Source of the DNA: Polytrichum commune | Lineage: Eukaryota > Streptophyta > Polytrichopsida > Polytrichales > Polytrichaceae | Length of the DNA stretch: 64,000 nt | NCBI GenBank assembly: GCA_950295325.1 | Contig: OX485808.1 | Location: forward strand, 33,252,527-33,316,526 | Direction: 5' to 3' | Part shown: piece after piece, positions 23,590 through 34,387 of the stretch | Position numbering within the stretch: the stretch's first letter is position 1 | Layout: each line of letters starts with the position of its first letter | Position numbers and translations under genes: made by a program | Notes under the pieces: generated by a model | What the model saw: only the letters and a program-made list of their open reading frames with translations | Database searches by the model: none | What the model was told of the DNA's origin: nothing

Positions 23590-24560
23590 TGAGTTGATTG
23601 GTTATGAGTTCTAACCAACTTGAATAGGTGGATGACTCGTTGTTTTCGCAACTCATCATCCACTCTCTTCTCGTTGGTTATCTAGTCCATAAGGATTCAT
23701 CACTCCCATTACCAGTTGCTCATCCAAGTGGAGGGCATTACCCACCATTCTCTTGCATTTCCTATCCACACAAACAACTTTTCATCCACAACCTATAGTT
23801 CACATCCATGAGTAGACCAACTATGATTGATAACCAACTCATGGAGATGGATGACTCGTCCCTTTCGTAGCTCGTCGTCCTCCCATTCTCCTCTTAATGG
23901 TTATCTAGTCAATAATTGTTGCTAGTGTGACTACTATGATCGTGATAATATAAAGAATAAAAATCCTCTGCCTCATAGATAAGCACTTGAATTGCATGGG
24001 GGGGGGTGCAAAGTGCAAACTTTGCAACCACTCTCTTGCATTTTCTAACCATGCAAACAACTTTTCATCCACAACCTATAGTTCACATATATGAGCAAAC
24101 CGGTTATGGCTGACAACCAGCTTAAGGAGAATAGATGATTCGCCACTTTTGCAGCTCATCATCCTCCCACTCTCCCCTCGATGGTTACCTAGTCCGTAAT
24201 TGTCACCAATGTGACTACTACAATCTTGAAATTTGAAGAAAATGTCCTCCCCTCTCTCACACACACACACACGTGATTTCCATGGGGAGATGCAAAGTGC
24301 AAACTTTCAACCACTCTCTTTACGTGTTCTTTATCCACGCAAACAACTTTTCATTGATTAACATATTATACTATGACTAATCTCCAGCTCAAGGAGATGG
24401 ATGACTCACCACTTCCACACCTCATCCTCCCACTCTCCTCTCGATGGTTCCCTAGTCCGTAATAGTTATCGCTAGTGTGACTCGTATGGTCTTAAAAGGA
24501 ACTGAAGAAAAAGTCGTCCTCCTCACACACCCGCCGCACACTTACTTGAGTTGCATGGGG
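23590..24560. repeat. About 285-bp tandem array, 3-3.5 copies
   Basis: The word CAACTTTTCAT recurs at 23775, 24058 and 24344 (spacing 283 and 286). Around it come GGATGACTCGTC, CATCCTCCCACTCTCC, GGTTACCTAGTCCGTAAT and a TGCATGGGGGGTGCAAAGTGC block. Copies have diverged and contain microsatellite and poly-G insertions. No coding signal. Confidence 0.85.
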
Positions 24561-24856
24561 GGTGCAAAGTGCAGTACGTTTGAATAAAGGACATGCAATA
24601 CAGTCGTACATGGTAATTGTGGAGTCGGCCTTTTGTTGAATGCTCCTACACGACGCTGCTTGCTGCCTGCAACCCATTCGTCTCATCATCCCCCATCCGC
24701 ACAGTGGCCTTATCTCTGCACCACAAGCTTCGACCGACTGGGACAAAATTAACTGGGAGGTCGAGTTATAAAAAACACTCAGGCCACTAGCCGGGGGGCC
24801 ATGCGTGTCGTATACTACCGACTCCCGAGTCCTTCACACCCATTTCTTCAACTCAA

Positions 24857-25356
24857 GGGCCACTTCACACTCGAGCCGAGAGCCGTGACCATGAAGTTGT
24901 GAGAGCCCAAAAGAATGTGTCCGAAGGTCGTCCCAACACACCTCCGTAAACGTGTCGTGTGGTCACGGACCCTCAAGTGTACTGTGAAGTCATATGTGAC
25001 CGGGCCCTCAACCAAATGCTATTTCGATGAATTTCTATTCACGCGGGTCTTCATGCATGATGAAATAGAATATATTATCAATGGTTGTGAGCGTTCGGAG
25101 TGCCATGGTCTCATTTTTGTGTTCGAGCTACCTCCTAGAGGTGGTTTTTGAAAATAGTCCAAGTGACTATGAAACCTGATCCATTCGATGCCATGTAGGA
25201 ATCCATGTAGACTGTACATCCATCTTGCGTGCACATGCTCCGTTGGTCCCTCAAGGATAGTGTGAAGCAAACTTGGACCGGCTTCGCCTTTTCCACCAAT
25301 GAGAGTGCTTGAAGTGTAATGGTCACGGGCTCTCAGTCTCGCGTGTGAAGTGGCCC
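24857..25356 (+). mobile_element. Tourist-like MITE, GGGCCACTTCACAC family, copy 1
   Basis: 500 bp. The start is GGGCCACTTCACACTCGAG; the end is the near reverse complement (CGCGTGTGAAGTGGCCC). Terminal inverted repeats extend for about 40 bp through GAGAGCC and GTGACCAT. Flanked by TAA on the right (25357-25359) and CAA on the left, one base from a TAA duplication. Three more copies lie in this window. No coding capacity is evident. Confidence 0.85.
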
Positions 25357-25364
25357 TAAGTCGT

Positions 25365-25850
25365 GAAGTTGGGACTTACCACTTCATTCGGTTTTCTACC
25401 TTCTAAGTCCCACTTCCCTTGAGGTCAATCCATGCAATCTCAACCGTTAAGAGTGTGGAAGTTGGGACTTACCACTTCATATGGGTTTCCAACTTCTAAG
25501 ACCCAATTCACTTGAGGTCAATCCATGCAATCTCAGCCATTGAGAGCATGTACATTGGGACTCACCACTTCACTTTAGGTCAACCTATGCAATCTCGTAT
25601 GTTGAGAGTGTGGAAGTTGGGCCTTATCACTTCGTACAAGATTCCAAGTTTTAAGTCCTAGTTCACTTGAGGTCAATCCGTGCAATCACAGCAATCAAGA
25701 GTATGGAAGTTGGGACTTACCACTTCAAATGGGGTCCTAAGTCCTACATCCTAAGTTCACTTGAGGTCAATCCATGTAAAAATCTTGGCCATTGAGAACA
25801 TGGAAGTTGGGACCTACCACTTCACTCGAGTCCCAAGTCTTAAGCCCCAA
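25365..25850. repeat. 93-bp tandem array
   Basis: Units begin GAAGTTGGGACTTACCACTT and continue with GAGGTCAATCCATGCAATCTC. The first two units start at 25365 and 25458 (93 bp). One unit has an internal deletion. About five and a half copies in all, with a non-repeated tail to about 26,110. A single reverse-oriented relative lies at 6752-7010. Confidence 0.85.
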
Positions 25851-26110
25851 GTATGACATGGATGTCTGCATGGCAACACTTTTTGGAGATGAGGCTCGGG
25901 ACTTGTGTTGAGAGTTGAGTCGAGCAAAATATAGACCCAACTCTCAAGAAACACCCGAGGATTTTTTGACATAAAATAATCAAAATCCAACTTTAATGTA
26001 TATAAACCGTACTTTGATTGATTCTCGAGGTCAAAAAGTTGGAATCTTGTCTCCATGTTGGGACTTGTTGGCATGTCAAGTGACCTTGAGATCCCATGTG
26101 AACCGGCCAT

Positions 26111-28478
26111 TATTATAAAGATGCATTTGTAGGAAAAAGCCGGCGATGTCATCATGTATGTATACGGTATTATGACTTTTCTAGATTATATCCCCTCTAT
26201 GTGAATGACAATTGTTGATACACAATTTGAAGGAGAATGATGCTCTAAAGTTTTTTCCGAAGCTCTTGCAAATTGCACGTGCTAGGGGTGTTGTCTATTG
26301 TAGGGGTTAGCATGAGCAACACCTTGAACCAAACGTGTTTCAAAATTGGCATTCAAGTTCATTGTGAGACACAAATAGGAAGGAATACGACTCCGATGTT
26401 GCCACCAACATGAGTATGTTGTTGCTTCATTTTTGAGATGGTCTAGGGCTATATGTAATCCCGAAACATGCATTCTCAGTGAGAAACATTTATCATCCGG
26501 TCAATGAACTTTGACCACCTCTAGAATAAGCATAGATGAACTCCAAATTTGATAACTCACCTTCTCACATATGTGTATTCTAAGTGTGTGTATATTTTTA
26601 TTTTTATTTTTATTTTTTCCTAAGCTTCCCGATCCATCCCATCATTAAAATTTAGAAAAGTGAGATTTTCACTAGTTGCCCCGACTTGAGAACTTAATTT
26701 ATGACCATTGGATCTTCTCAAAGTTTGTAGAAATGAATAGGATTTACTTCTTAGATCTTCATAATGGAATTGATTCCCATATACAAATGGCTGATCACAA
26801 ACCATGTTGGTGAAAGTAGACTAAATTGCCGTTGACATCAAGGGTGATATAAAAAATCATATTCATTGGAATGCACCTAGCAGTAGTAAAGGTTTAAGAA
26901 TGTATGGTACAACTTTATGTCCGTCCCCTCCCTAGGAACACTATTCACCCGTTCCAACATGTAAGCATGCAATTTTCATTAAGAGGCCAAAATGGAATAA
27001 CGAGTGTGTGACTTTGGTCGAGTGGTGGATAAATTTCCTTCATTTAAGGTAATATGGAGTCTATATTTGGTCCTTGAAATCATAGAATATAACTAGGGCA
27101 CTCAAGTGACCTTGGTACCCATAAAAAATAAGTGTTCATAGTAAATTATTATCCATGATAGATGCAATAACCTCAAGGGTGTATTGTCGTTGTGCTTCCT
27201 TTCCAAATTATTAATGGAATAAAATAAAATACAAACCTTCAGCTTTCCAACTTATAATTCACCCATGAGTTATTAGGATTCATTTGCATACAAAAGCAAA
27301 AGCAAAATGTTGATGTTGCATTGCTATGGCCATCTTCACTTAGATTCTTAGAATATTTCTCAAGGTATCCGTAATTGAATCATCAACTTCCCACCTTTGT
27401 AACACCCTTATTGAGCGCACATTTCCATTGAGAAGCATAAACAAAATGTTGATGTAATCAAGAATGTACACGAATATTGCAGGCTTGGTGCTTCTAAATT
27501 GTGTAAGGAATTTCTACAAACTATGACTAATGCATATCGGAGTGTTGCTTAGGCCCCATTTCCACTAGAGAGGTTAAGCATCTTAGGCACAATTGGTCAC
27601 TCAAGCCTCTTCATGCTTGAGCTTTCAACTTGACAGCTATAACTTTTCATAAGGCTTAGCACTTACAACGCTTAAACGGTCCCTTCAAGGATCCCATGTG
27701 GATTGCTTGGACAAACTCTTGGTCTAATCTTAAGCTACCTCATGAAGGTCACTTAGGGTTGTTGACAACTGTGCTTTTGTTTTGTGGACCCCAAGCCTAA
27801 CATAGTATTCCAAGCATGCATTGGCTATTTATGAATTCTCCATTTTTTTATACTTTTTTTTAACCTTTCTTCCTTTGATATCTCACTTTGAGCGTGACCA
27901 CTTCACACTTTGAGCTTTGAAGAAAGCTAGTACATTAAACTACCCAACACCAAAAGTTTCAAGACCTTGACTTGAAGGGAAAGGAGGTGGGTAGTTTGTA
28001 CGGGCATGACAAGTGTAACTATGGTTGAGGGAACCTAGCATGTGAGTGATGAGCAGTAACATGTGAGCAATGAGGAATAACACGAGATATATTTTTCATT
28101 TTTGAAACATATTCCATAAAATTTGAATAGTTTGGCTATAAATGAAATGCAAGAGGACATTTGACATTCAAAAAATGAAGCTTATTACCCATGAAATTCA
28201 TCCTCTACATATTGTCAATCGGTCTATTACCATGTAATCAACTTGGTATTTCTAGATCTAAAAATAATCCTTAATAAATTATTGTAGCTTGAATGTTATT
28301 TTATGAAACTCAGAAATAGCATGGGTGAGTCACTATATATGATTTGTGTGCATCATGTGCAGTGGAGGGGTATTTGTTTAGGGCTATTTACTTCCAAGTA
28401 ATGAAATAAAGGTTCCCCTATCTACTTAATTATTTAAAACAACATTTTTGTTAGCACCCTACCATTACTTATAATTTC
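26111..28478. other. Intergenic, no feature recognised
   Basis: No supported ORF; I see no long repeat. Confidence 0.35.
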
Positions 28479-28830
28479 CAAATGGTTTACAAATGGCCCT
28501 AGCACTGTTTCTCAAAGCTTTTACACCAATGTTGAAAAATCCCCAAAAACATGAAATAAGTCATCATGGGACCGAGATGATTGATATCAACATTTGGGTA
28601 CCTTTGATTTTCTCTCATAAATTTGTTTGTTTTTCTCAAATGGTTTACAAATGGTTTTTAAAGAAAAATCTCCAAAACATTAAAATTTGTGTGCTTAGTG
28701 CCAACGATCCAAATATCAACATTTGGGTAACCTTGAAGATAGCTCACAATGTCTTTTATGTTTCTCATATGTGTTGTAAATGGTGTTGTCAAATGGGCTC
28801 CTATGGCAAGGTGTTGTGTTTTACTAAGTA
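28479..28830. repeat. Imprecise tandem repeat, about 130-160 bp
   Basis: CAAATGGTTTACAAATGG occurs at 28479 and 28637, with a weaker third match near 28770. TCAACATTTGGGTA follows twice. The repetition keeps a 112-codon frame open by chance; no protein family is recognised. Confidence 0.55.
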
Positions 28831-29454
28831 ATTAGCCAAAGGTATAATTATGTTGTTTTTGACGAGGCAACTAAAAAACTATCAGTGAAGGAGAAGCTTT
28901 ATGAAGGATAAATATAAGAGTGTTGCTTGTAACCCTTAGAATGACCGCATAAGAAGTGGTCGATTGGATAGTGAACTGAGGGTTTCTTAGGCTACAAATC
29001 ATAGTACCTACTTAGAAGGTGTAAAAGCGGGTGAGCAATACAAAGGAGTGGTGAAGTTTTGCAGTGTACAACCTTGCAAATGAATGTGATAGTGTTGGTC
29101 CTTGAAATATTAGTATTTGGGTTGGAAGGGATTCTTAACTTGTTTGTGGTTGTAGTACGGCGTGTTATTGTGTCAACAATTGGTTCCAAAAAGTCTTGGA
29201 GGGACGAGACTTATGTATGTATTACTTTCATTTTCCCTGATAACAAGAAGTATCTATTACATTAGTGTTAGAGTTAATAAGATTAAGTTGGTCAAAGCCT
29301 CAATATCACTACCGGCTAGGGACCCACCCTCTATAATAATATAAAGTGGTAATTTTGGTCAGTATAGACTAGGTTATGAAACCAGAAGTAAATATGGTAG
29401 ATCAATAAGGGCACAAGTGCATAATCAAATGTTGGAGGGTTATAACAATGCTGG

Positions 29455-29790
29455 ACCAATATATAGGTGAATGTATGGTATCAAGGAACCTACATATGGG
29501 TATCAAAATTGTAATATCGGCCAAATATTGATATTTGGCAGGTATGTCAAGGTGAGAAAATCTTTGTATACCCGAGTTATTATTTGGGTCAAATACCATT
29601 CTAAACCATATTGATACTAGTACAATTCACCTAGGTATGAAGGTCCTTGCATGGTATATATATCCAAATGATATCAAAAGAAAAAACACCGTCAAATACC
29701 CGTACCTCATTGTTATTAAAAAAAATGATATCCTCATTATAGATACCTTCACGGTAGTTAGAATAAACAATACCAATCCAACAATGGTTA
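29455..29790. repeat. Dispersed repeat, copy 1 (partner at 40,400)
   Basis: Shares an ordered set of words with 40,400-40,720: ATTGATA, a TTATTA(T/C)TTGGGT block, CACATTGATACTAG or close, TTACCTAGGTATGAAG or close, CTTGCATGGTA and CCTCATTATAGATAC. Divergence is moderate. No termini or coding capacity were defined. Confidence 0.6.
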
Positions 29791-30729
29791 TAACGCTACC
29801 GGTATAAGAGGGAATAAATATGAAGATATATCATATAACTAGCACAAAGATATGGTTGTAAGTAAGTCAAATTATAAGATAGTACATCTATGAGTTTTGA
29901 CTAATAATAGGGAGTGGGTAGTACTAAGACAACCCTCAAGAATAGTATCATTGGTAACATGATAGTAATAAGGTCTAGGTAGTAGGGTAATGTAGACTAG
30001 AAGGGGTAACTAACATGAGTAGTAGAGAGAATTCCATTAGAGTTGTTGACCTTTTTCAATCGCACTACTGCATTAATATAAATTATGGAAGTAAATGTGT
30101 CATGGAGAGGTGAACAAGAAAAGGAAAACAAAGTCTTTGCAATACTTAATAAAGGCGTTAACTAAACTAGGATCATTCATTGATGGATTTCAAACGCTAA
30201 ATATAAGCTCTATGTTTGTGTGGATTGCATATGCATTTATTTATGCTTGTTGGTGTAGTAGCCTACTTCCTCGCATTCAAGAGATACTCTACCATATTTG
30301 ATGTCATTTTGACACCATCATACAATATTCTATCCTCACCATATAGTGGTGCCTCAATGGCGGTGAAGATCTCCCTCGATGACGATGAGGAACCTATACG
30401 AACAAATTTTGTGAAATTCCAATGGATCATGTAAGTTCCCCATTTGTTCAATTTTGAAACCATTCAACATCTTATTCTCCAATAGTTAATGCTCATCATT
30501 TGAGTTTTTATTTTAGAAAATTGTTTCTAAATGAAAAATGTGATGTCCCCTCCCTCTTGCATAATTATCCCAATACATGCAAAGGTGGTCACAAAGGTTG
30601 TGGATCCAACCTCAACACTATTACGTTGTAGTAGGTCATCAAGTTATAATCATCACACCCTGCCATTCATAGATGTCGCGGTGAGGGAGTGTGAAGAAGA
30701 ATGATGTTTTGTAACTTGTCATGTGATAC
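29791..30729. other. Intergenic, no feature recognised
   Basis: Only short frames; no supported gene or repeat. Confidence 0.35.
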
Positions 30730-31034
30730 CAAGTGTCATGTGATACCTTCTCTTAGTTCCCACCTATTGATTAAAAGACAATTGGTGTGGGTCGATGTTG
30801 AACAATGCAATCCACGTTAAATCATATGTTTAATGCAGTGTTGTCATGTGGCATCTTCTTTAGTTCCCACCTAGTCATTGCAAGACAAACAATGTGGGTC
30901 AATAATGAATAGTGCAAGCTACACTAAATCATATGTTTAGTGTAGTAGTGTCATGTGACACCTTCTCGAGCTCCCACTCAATGATTGTAAGTCAAGGAGT
31001 GTGGGTTGATGATGAACAATGGAAACCACAATAA
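30730..31034. repeat. 107-bp tandem array, intact part
   Basis: The landmark (G)TTCCCACCT or GCTCCCACTC recurs at 30756, 30863 and 30970 (exact 107-bp spacing). It is followed by ATTG.AAGACAA and GTGTGGGTCGATG-type words. Further array pieces lie at 31566-31636 and at 33888-33920, separated by inserted elements, so the array originally ran through this locus. Confidence 0.85.
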
Positions 31035-31562
31035 TGCCCCCTTCCCACTTGACTTTAGCTAAGCCTAAAAGTGGGTTCTAAAGACACGGCCTTCACACCA
31101 TTGACACTATCTAGTCCCGAGCCTAGTTGGCAAATGATGTGGCGTGGTTTAAAAGTGGAGGTTTTAAGCCTCAAGCACTGACCCTCCCATTGGTACCTAG
31201 ACACAAGGCAATAATATAGGACCTTTACAAGTGTCGTCTCCCGCCCTTGTGATTGGTTGCTTTTAGTCTTAGCTATGAGGGCACGAGGAGCTCCTTTAAC
31301 AAACAAAAAAAACCAATGGTAAGATAGATGAGTAGTAAGGCATTCGGGGATATGACAAAAACTATCAAGCATTCATTGCTTGGTAGATAAAACAAAGAAC
31401 ATGTGGGAAAGCTATTGAATTAAAACCTACTTGACAATCTTCAGAGCAAGTTCTCGTAGGTGCATTGGGATATCCGGGATGCCTCCGCAGAAACTGAGAG
31501 AGCTTTACCTGATTTCTAGGAATAAATTTAGATATTTGGTAAAGTCGGGTGGGAAGGGGGCA
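31035..31562. mobile_element. MITE, TGCCCCCTTCCCAC family, copy 1
   Basis: 528 bp. The left end is TGCCCCCTTCCCACTTGAC; the right end is GTCGGGTGGGAAGGGGGCA, its near reverse complement. TAA flanks both sides (31032-31034 and 31563-31565). It interrupts a 107-bp array unit, and the bases on either side rejoin to match that unit. The TWA target duplication suggests a PIF/Harbinger origin. Confidence 0.82.
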
Positions 31563-31636
31563 TAAACCAAATGCTTGGTGTGGTAGTGTCACGTGACACC
31601 TTCTCTAGCTCCCACCCATTGATTGCAAGATAATTA

Positions 31637-32113
31637 TGCCCCCTTCCCACCTGGCTCTAGCTAATACCAGGTGGGGTACCCTAAAACCTAGAGGCCACCT
31701 CAGAGGTTAACCTGTCCACATTGCACTCAGGGTCGGAGGAACTTTTCGTGTTAGACCTACTATTTCGGTGATAATGCTTTACCTTGGTTTCCCATTTGGT
31801 TTTCATTTTAGAGCCGCTCTTATAAATTCATTTTTTGTAAATATGGCAGTTGGCCCCATGATAGCTAAAACTTGATGTAGCCAATCCGGGACCACTTCCG
31901 TTGCGTACTTAGGTGCCCAAAAATTGTGCCAAATTTATAATTACAATAACCAAGTTCAGTGGTTGAGGAGGTGGTAAACCAGTTTTAAGGTGGTCAAGTC
32001 ATCCTTCCACATAGGCTCGGCACTAGATAAAGACGATACTATGAACCCTACCTAGCTAACACCAAGTTTTAGTCTAAAACCACTTCGTGCTAAAGTCAAG
32101 TGGGAAGGGGGCA
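31637..32113. mobile_element. MITE, TGCCCCCTTCCCAC family, copy 2
   Basis: 477 bp. The left end is TGCCCCCTTCCCACCTGG; the right end is CAAGTGGGAAGGGGGCA. TTA flanks it (31634-31636 and 32114-32116). The right TTA is also the left duplication of the next MITE, so one element landed in the target duplication of the other. Confidence 0.82.
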
Positions 32114-32116
32114 TTA

Positions 32117-32615
32117 GGTCCACTTCACACACAAGACTGAGAGCCCGTGACCATTACACTTCAAGCACTCTCATTGGTGGAAAATGCAGAGCCGGTCCAA
32201 GTTCGCTTCACACTATGCTTGAGGAACCAATGGAGTATGTGAATGCAAGATGGATGTAGAATCTACATGGATTCCTACATGGCATCAAATGGATCATGTT
32301 TCATGGTCACTTGGATTATTTTCAAAAACCACCTCTTGGATGTAGGCCTAACACAAAACCGGGTGACCATGGCACTCCGAACGCTCACAATCGTTGACTT
32401 ATTCAATGTAATCATGTGCGAGAACCCATATGTATAAAAACTCATTGAAATAGCCTTTGATTGAGGGCCCGGTCACATATGGCTTCACACTGCACTTGAG
32501 GGTCCATGAGCACACTACATGATTTTGGAGGTGTGTTGGGATGGCCTTTGGACACTTTCTTTTGGGCTCTCACTATTTCGCGGTCACCGCTCTTGGCTCG
32601 TGTGTGAAGTGGCCC
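32117..32615 (-). mobile_element. Tourist-like MITE, GGGCCACTTCACAC family, copy 3
   Basis: 499 bp, in the orientation opposite to copies 1 and 2. Ends are GGTCCACTTCACACACAAG and GTGTGAAGTGGCCC. TTA lies on both sides (32114-32116 and 32616-32618). Internal sequence aligns with the reverse complement of copy 1 along its length. Confidence 0.85.
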
Positions 32616-33076
32616 TTAGTGCCTATAGCCTAAGCCATACTACATGCTTGATTAAATGCTTGAATGTTTCACTTTTATCTTAAGTGTGTGATTAACGCCC
32701 TAATTGTTGCCTTATTAGTCTAATGCAATCATATTTATGCTAATTGTTGTGTTATTAGAAGAGTGGAGTGAAGAGGAGAGGAAAATAATTTACCCCGGTA
32801 GTGATTGACGGACAAGATGAGCTCAATCTAACGAAGGAGCCCAATCGGGCCCTAGATGGGAGTTCAGGACGAGGAAAAGCTCGTCCCAAACTCTCATCTA
32901 GGGCCTGATGGTTTGGCGCCAAAATTGTGCTACCTAGGACGTCACATGAGATGAGTGAGTGTTCGGACTGGCCCCAAGTATAAAGTCCTTGGGCCCAATT
33001 TGATGAAATCGAGCGATCCTATTGGCCTAAATTTTGAGAGTTCCGACCCCACAAGTATAAAGTGGCCCTTAGTGTG
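32616..33076. other. Insert remnant ending in a second AAGTGGCCC|TTA
   Basis: This segment separates copy 3 from the Mutator-like element and ends TATAAAGTGGCCC|TTA, almost the same terminus as the GGGCCAC family. It may be the right part of another family member whose left end is lost. It contains the hairpin at 32847-32906. Confidence 0.4.
32847..32906. repeat. Compact 27-bp-arm hairpin
   Basis: Arm 32847-32873 begins GGGCCCTAGATGGGAGTT and ends GGACGAG. After a loop of about 6 nt (GAAAAG), arm 32880-32906 begins CTCGTCC and ends CATCTAGGGCC. About three to four mismatches over 27 pairs. The size would suit a short foldback transcript; no evidence of expression. Confidence 0.75.
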
Positions 33077-33879
33077 GGATCTGTCTAAATACCCCCATTG
33101 AGCGTGGCTCGGAGGCCAGGTTCGGGAGGGGGTGGCAGGTCGCGTCACTGAGGCGCAGATTAGGGAGCCGGGCCTGTGGCCGGCTCCCACAATCTGAGCC
33201 GTTCACTTCTAAACATTCATCCAACGGTTGAAAATATCCTAGGTGGCGGGCGCCCATGGTCGGGCACGGGTCCCAAACACGGGCGGGCATGCAAGGTCCG
33301 GCACGGGTCCCAGCTCCCCATTAACTGTGGTCCAAATTAATTGATGTCAATTAATTCTAATGCCCTCTCCTCACTTGACATTAATTAATTTGGACATCAA
33401 TAAATTCTAATGCCCTCTCCTCACTTGACATCAATTAATTTGGACATCAATTAATTTGGACCGCAGTTAATGGGGAGCTGCGTTCCGGGACCCGTGCCGG
33501 ACCTTGCATGCCCGCCCGCATTTGGGACCCGTGCCCGACCATGGGCGCCCGCCACCTAGGATATTTTCAACCGTTGGATGAATGTTTAGAAGTGAATGGC
33601 TCAGATTGTGGGAGCCGGCCACAGGCCCGGCTCCCTAATCTGCGCCTCAGTGACGCGGGGTGGCAGGGGTGGGGTAAAACCTGCCCCTTATTTTTTTAAT
33701 TGAGTGGGGCCTTACTTGATCTCACAGGGGGCTTCCAAGAGTAATTTGGGACCGCATGACCCAAATTTAACAAAAAAAACAAAAAAAGTCCCCAAGGGGC
33801 CAAAACGGGGAGGCCTAGAAAAATGAACCCCACCGAACCTGGCCTCCGAGCCACGCTCGATGGGGGTATTTAGACCCAC
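33077..33879. mobile_element. Mutator-like foldback element, nonautonomous
   Basis: 803 bp flanked by an 11-bp direct repeat CCCTTAGTGTG (33066-33076 and 33880-33890). Ends share GTCTAAATACCCCCAT in inverted orientation. Inner arms (33,100-33,330 and 33,460-33,660) are near-perfect inverted repeats with high GC, around an AT-rich core of duplicated TCAATTAATTTGGACATC-like words. A 9-11-bp duplication with long TIRs is characteristic of Mutator-like elements. No transposase. The mirrored open frames inside are by-products of the inverted repeat. Confidence 0.8.
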
Positions 33880-33890
33880 CCCTTAGTGTG

Positions 33891-34387
33891 TGGGTTGATG
33901 ATGAATAGTACAGCGGATGGAGAGTGTAGTGACATGGCTGAACTTTATTCTGGGCGTGCGACCTGGTCTATCCACAGAACAAGACTGTCCATGACTCCAT
34001 GCGTTACACTTGGCCGTGTGATGTGAAGCCAAGTGAAAGGTATGGCCCTACACGTGACCAAATAGACTAGAAACCCAATAGGAAAGCAGGTAATAAGTGG
34101 CCAAAGGCTCTGTCTGTTCTATGGACTCGACCTTCCATTGAGTTCTGACAGTAAGCTTACCTTACTTGAAAAGGAGATGCCCATCATAACGCTTCCAAAA
34201 TATCCATGCATGTCAGACCACACCTGACTAAAAGGGATTGTGAAAGATCGAACCGAAGATCACAAGCTCATCCGAGTTCAGTAAGGGTGGTATATATTCA
34301 AGTGCCCATTAAGTTACATTTGAGGCCAGGTATATGGTTGACATGGGAAATGTGGTGATCGGTAGATTTCGACAATGATCGGAAATT
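33891..34387. other. End of the interrupted array, then unique sequence
   Basis: The first 30 bases (TGGGTTGATGATGAATAG and following) continue the 107-bp array unit. The rest shows no gene or repeat. Confidence 0.4.

Noticed and set aside
33069-33699. Mirrored 63-73-codon frames sharing GARHLGYFQPLDECLEVNGS
   Set aside because: They arise because the arms of the Mutator-like element are inverted copies; no protein family is recognised.
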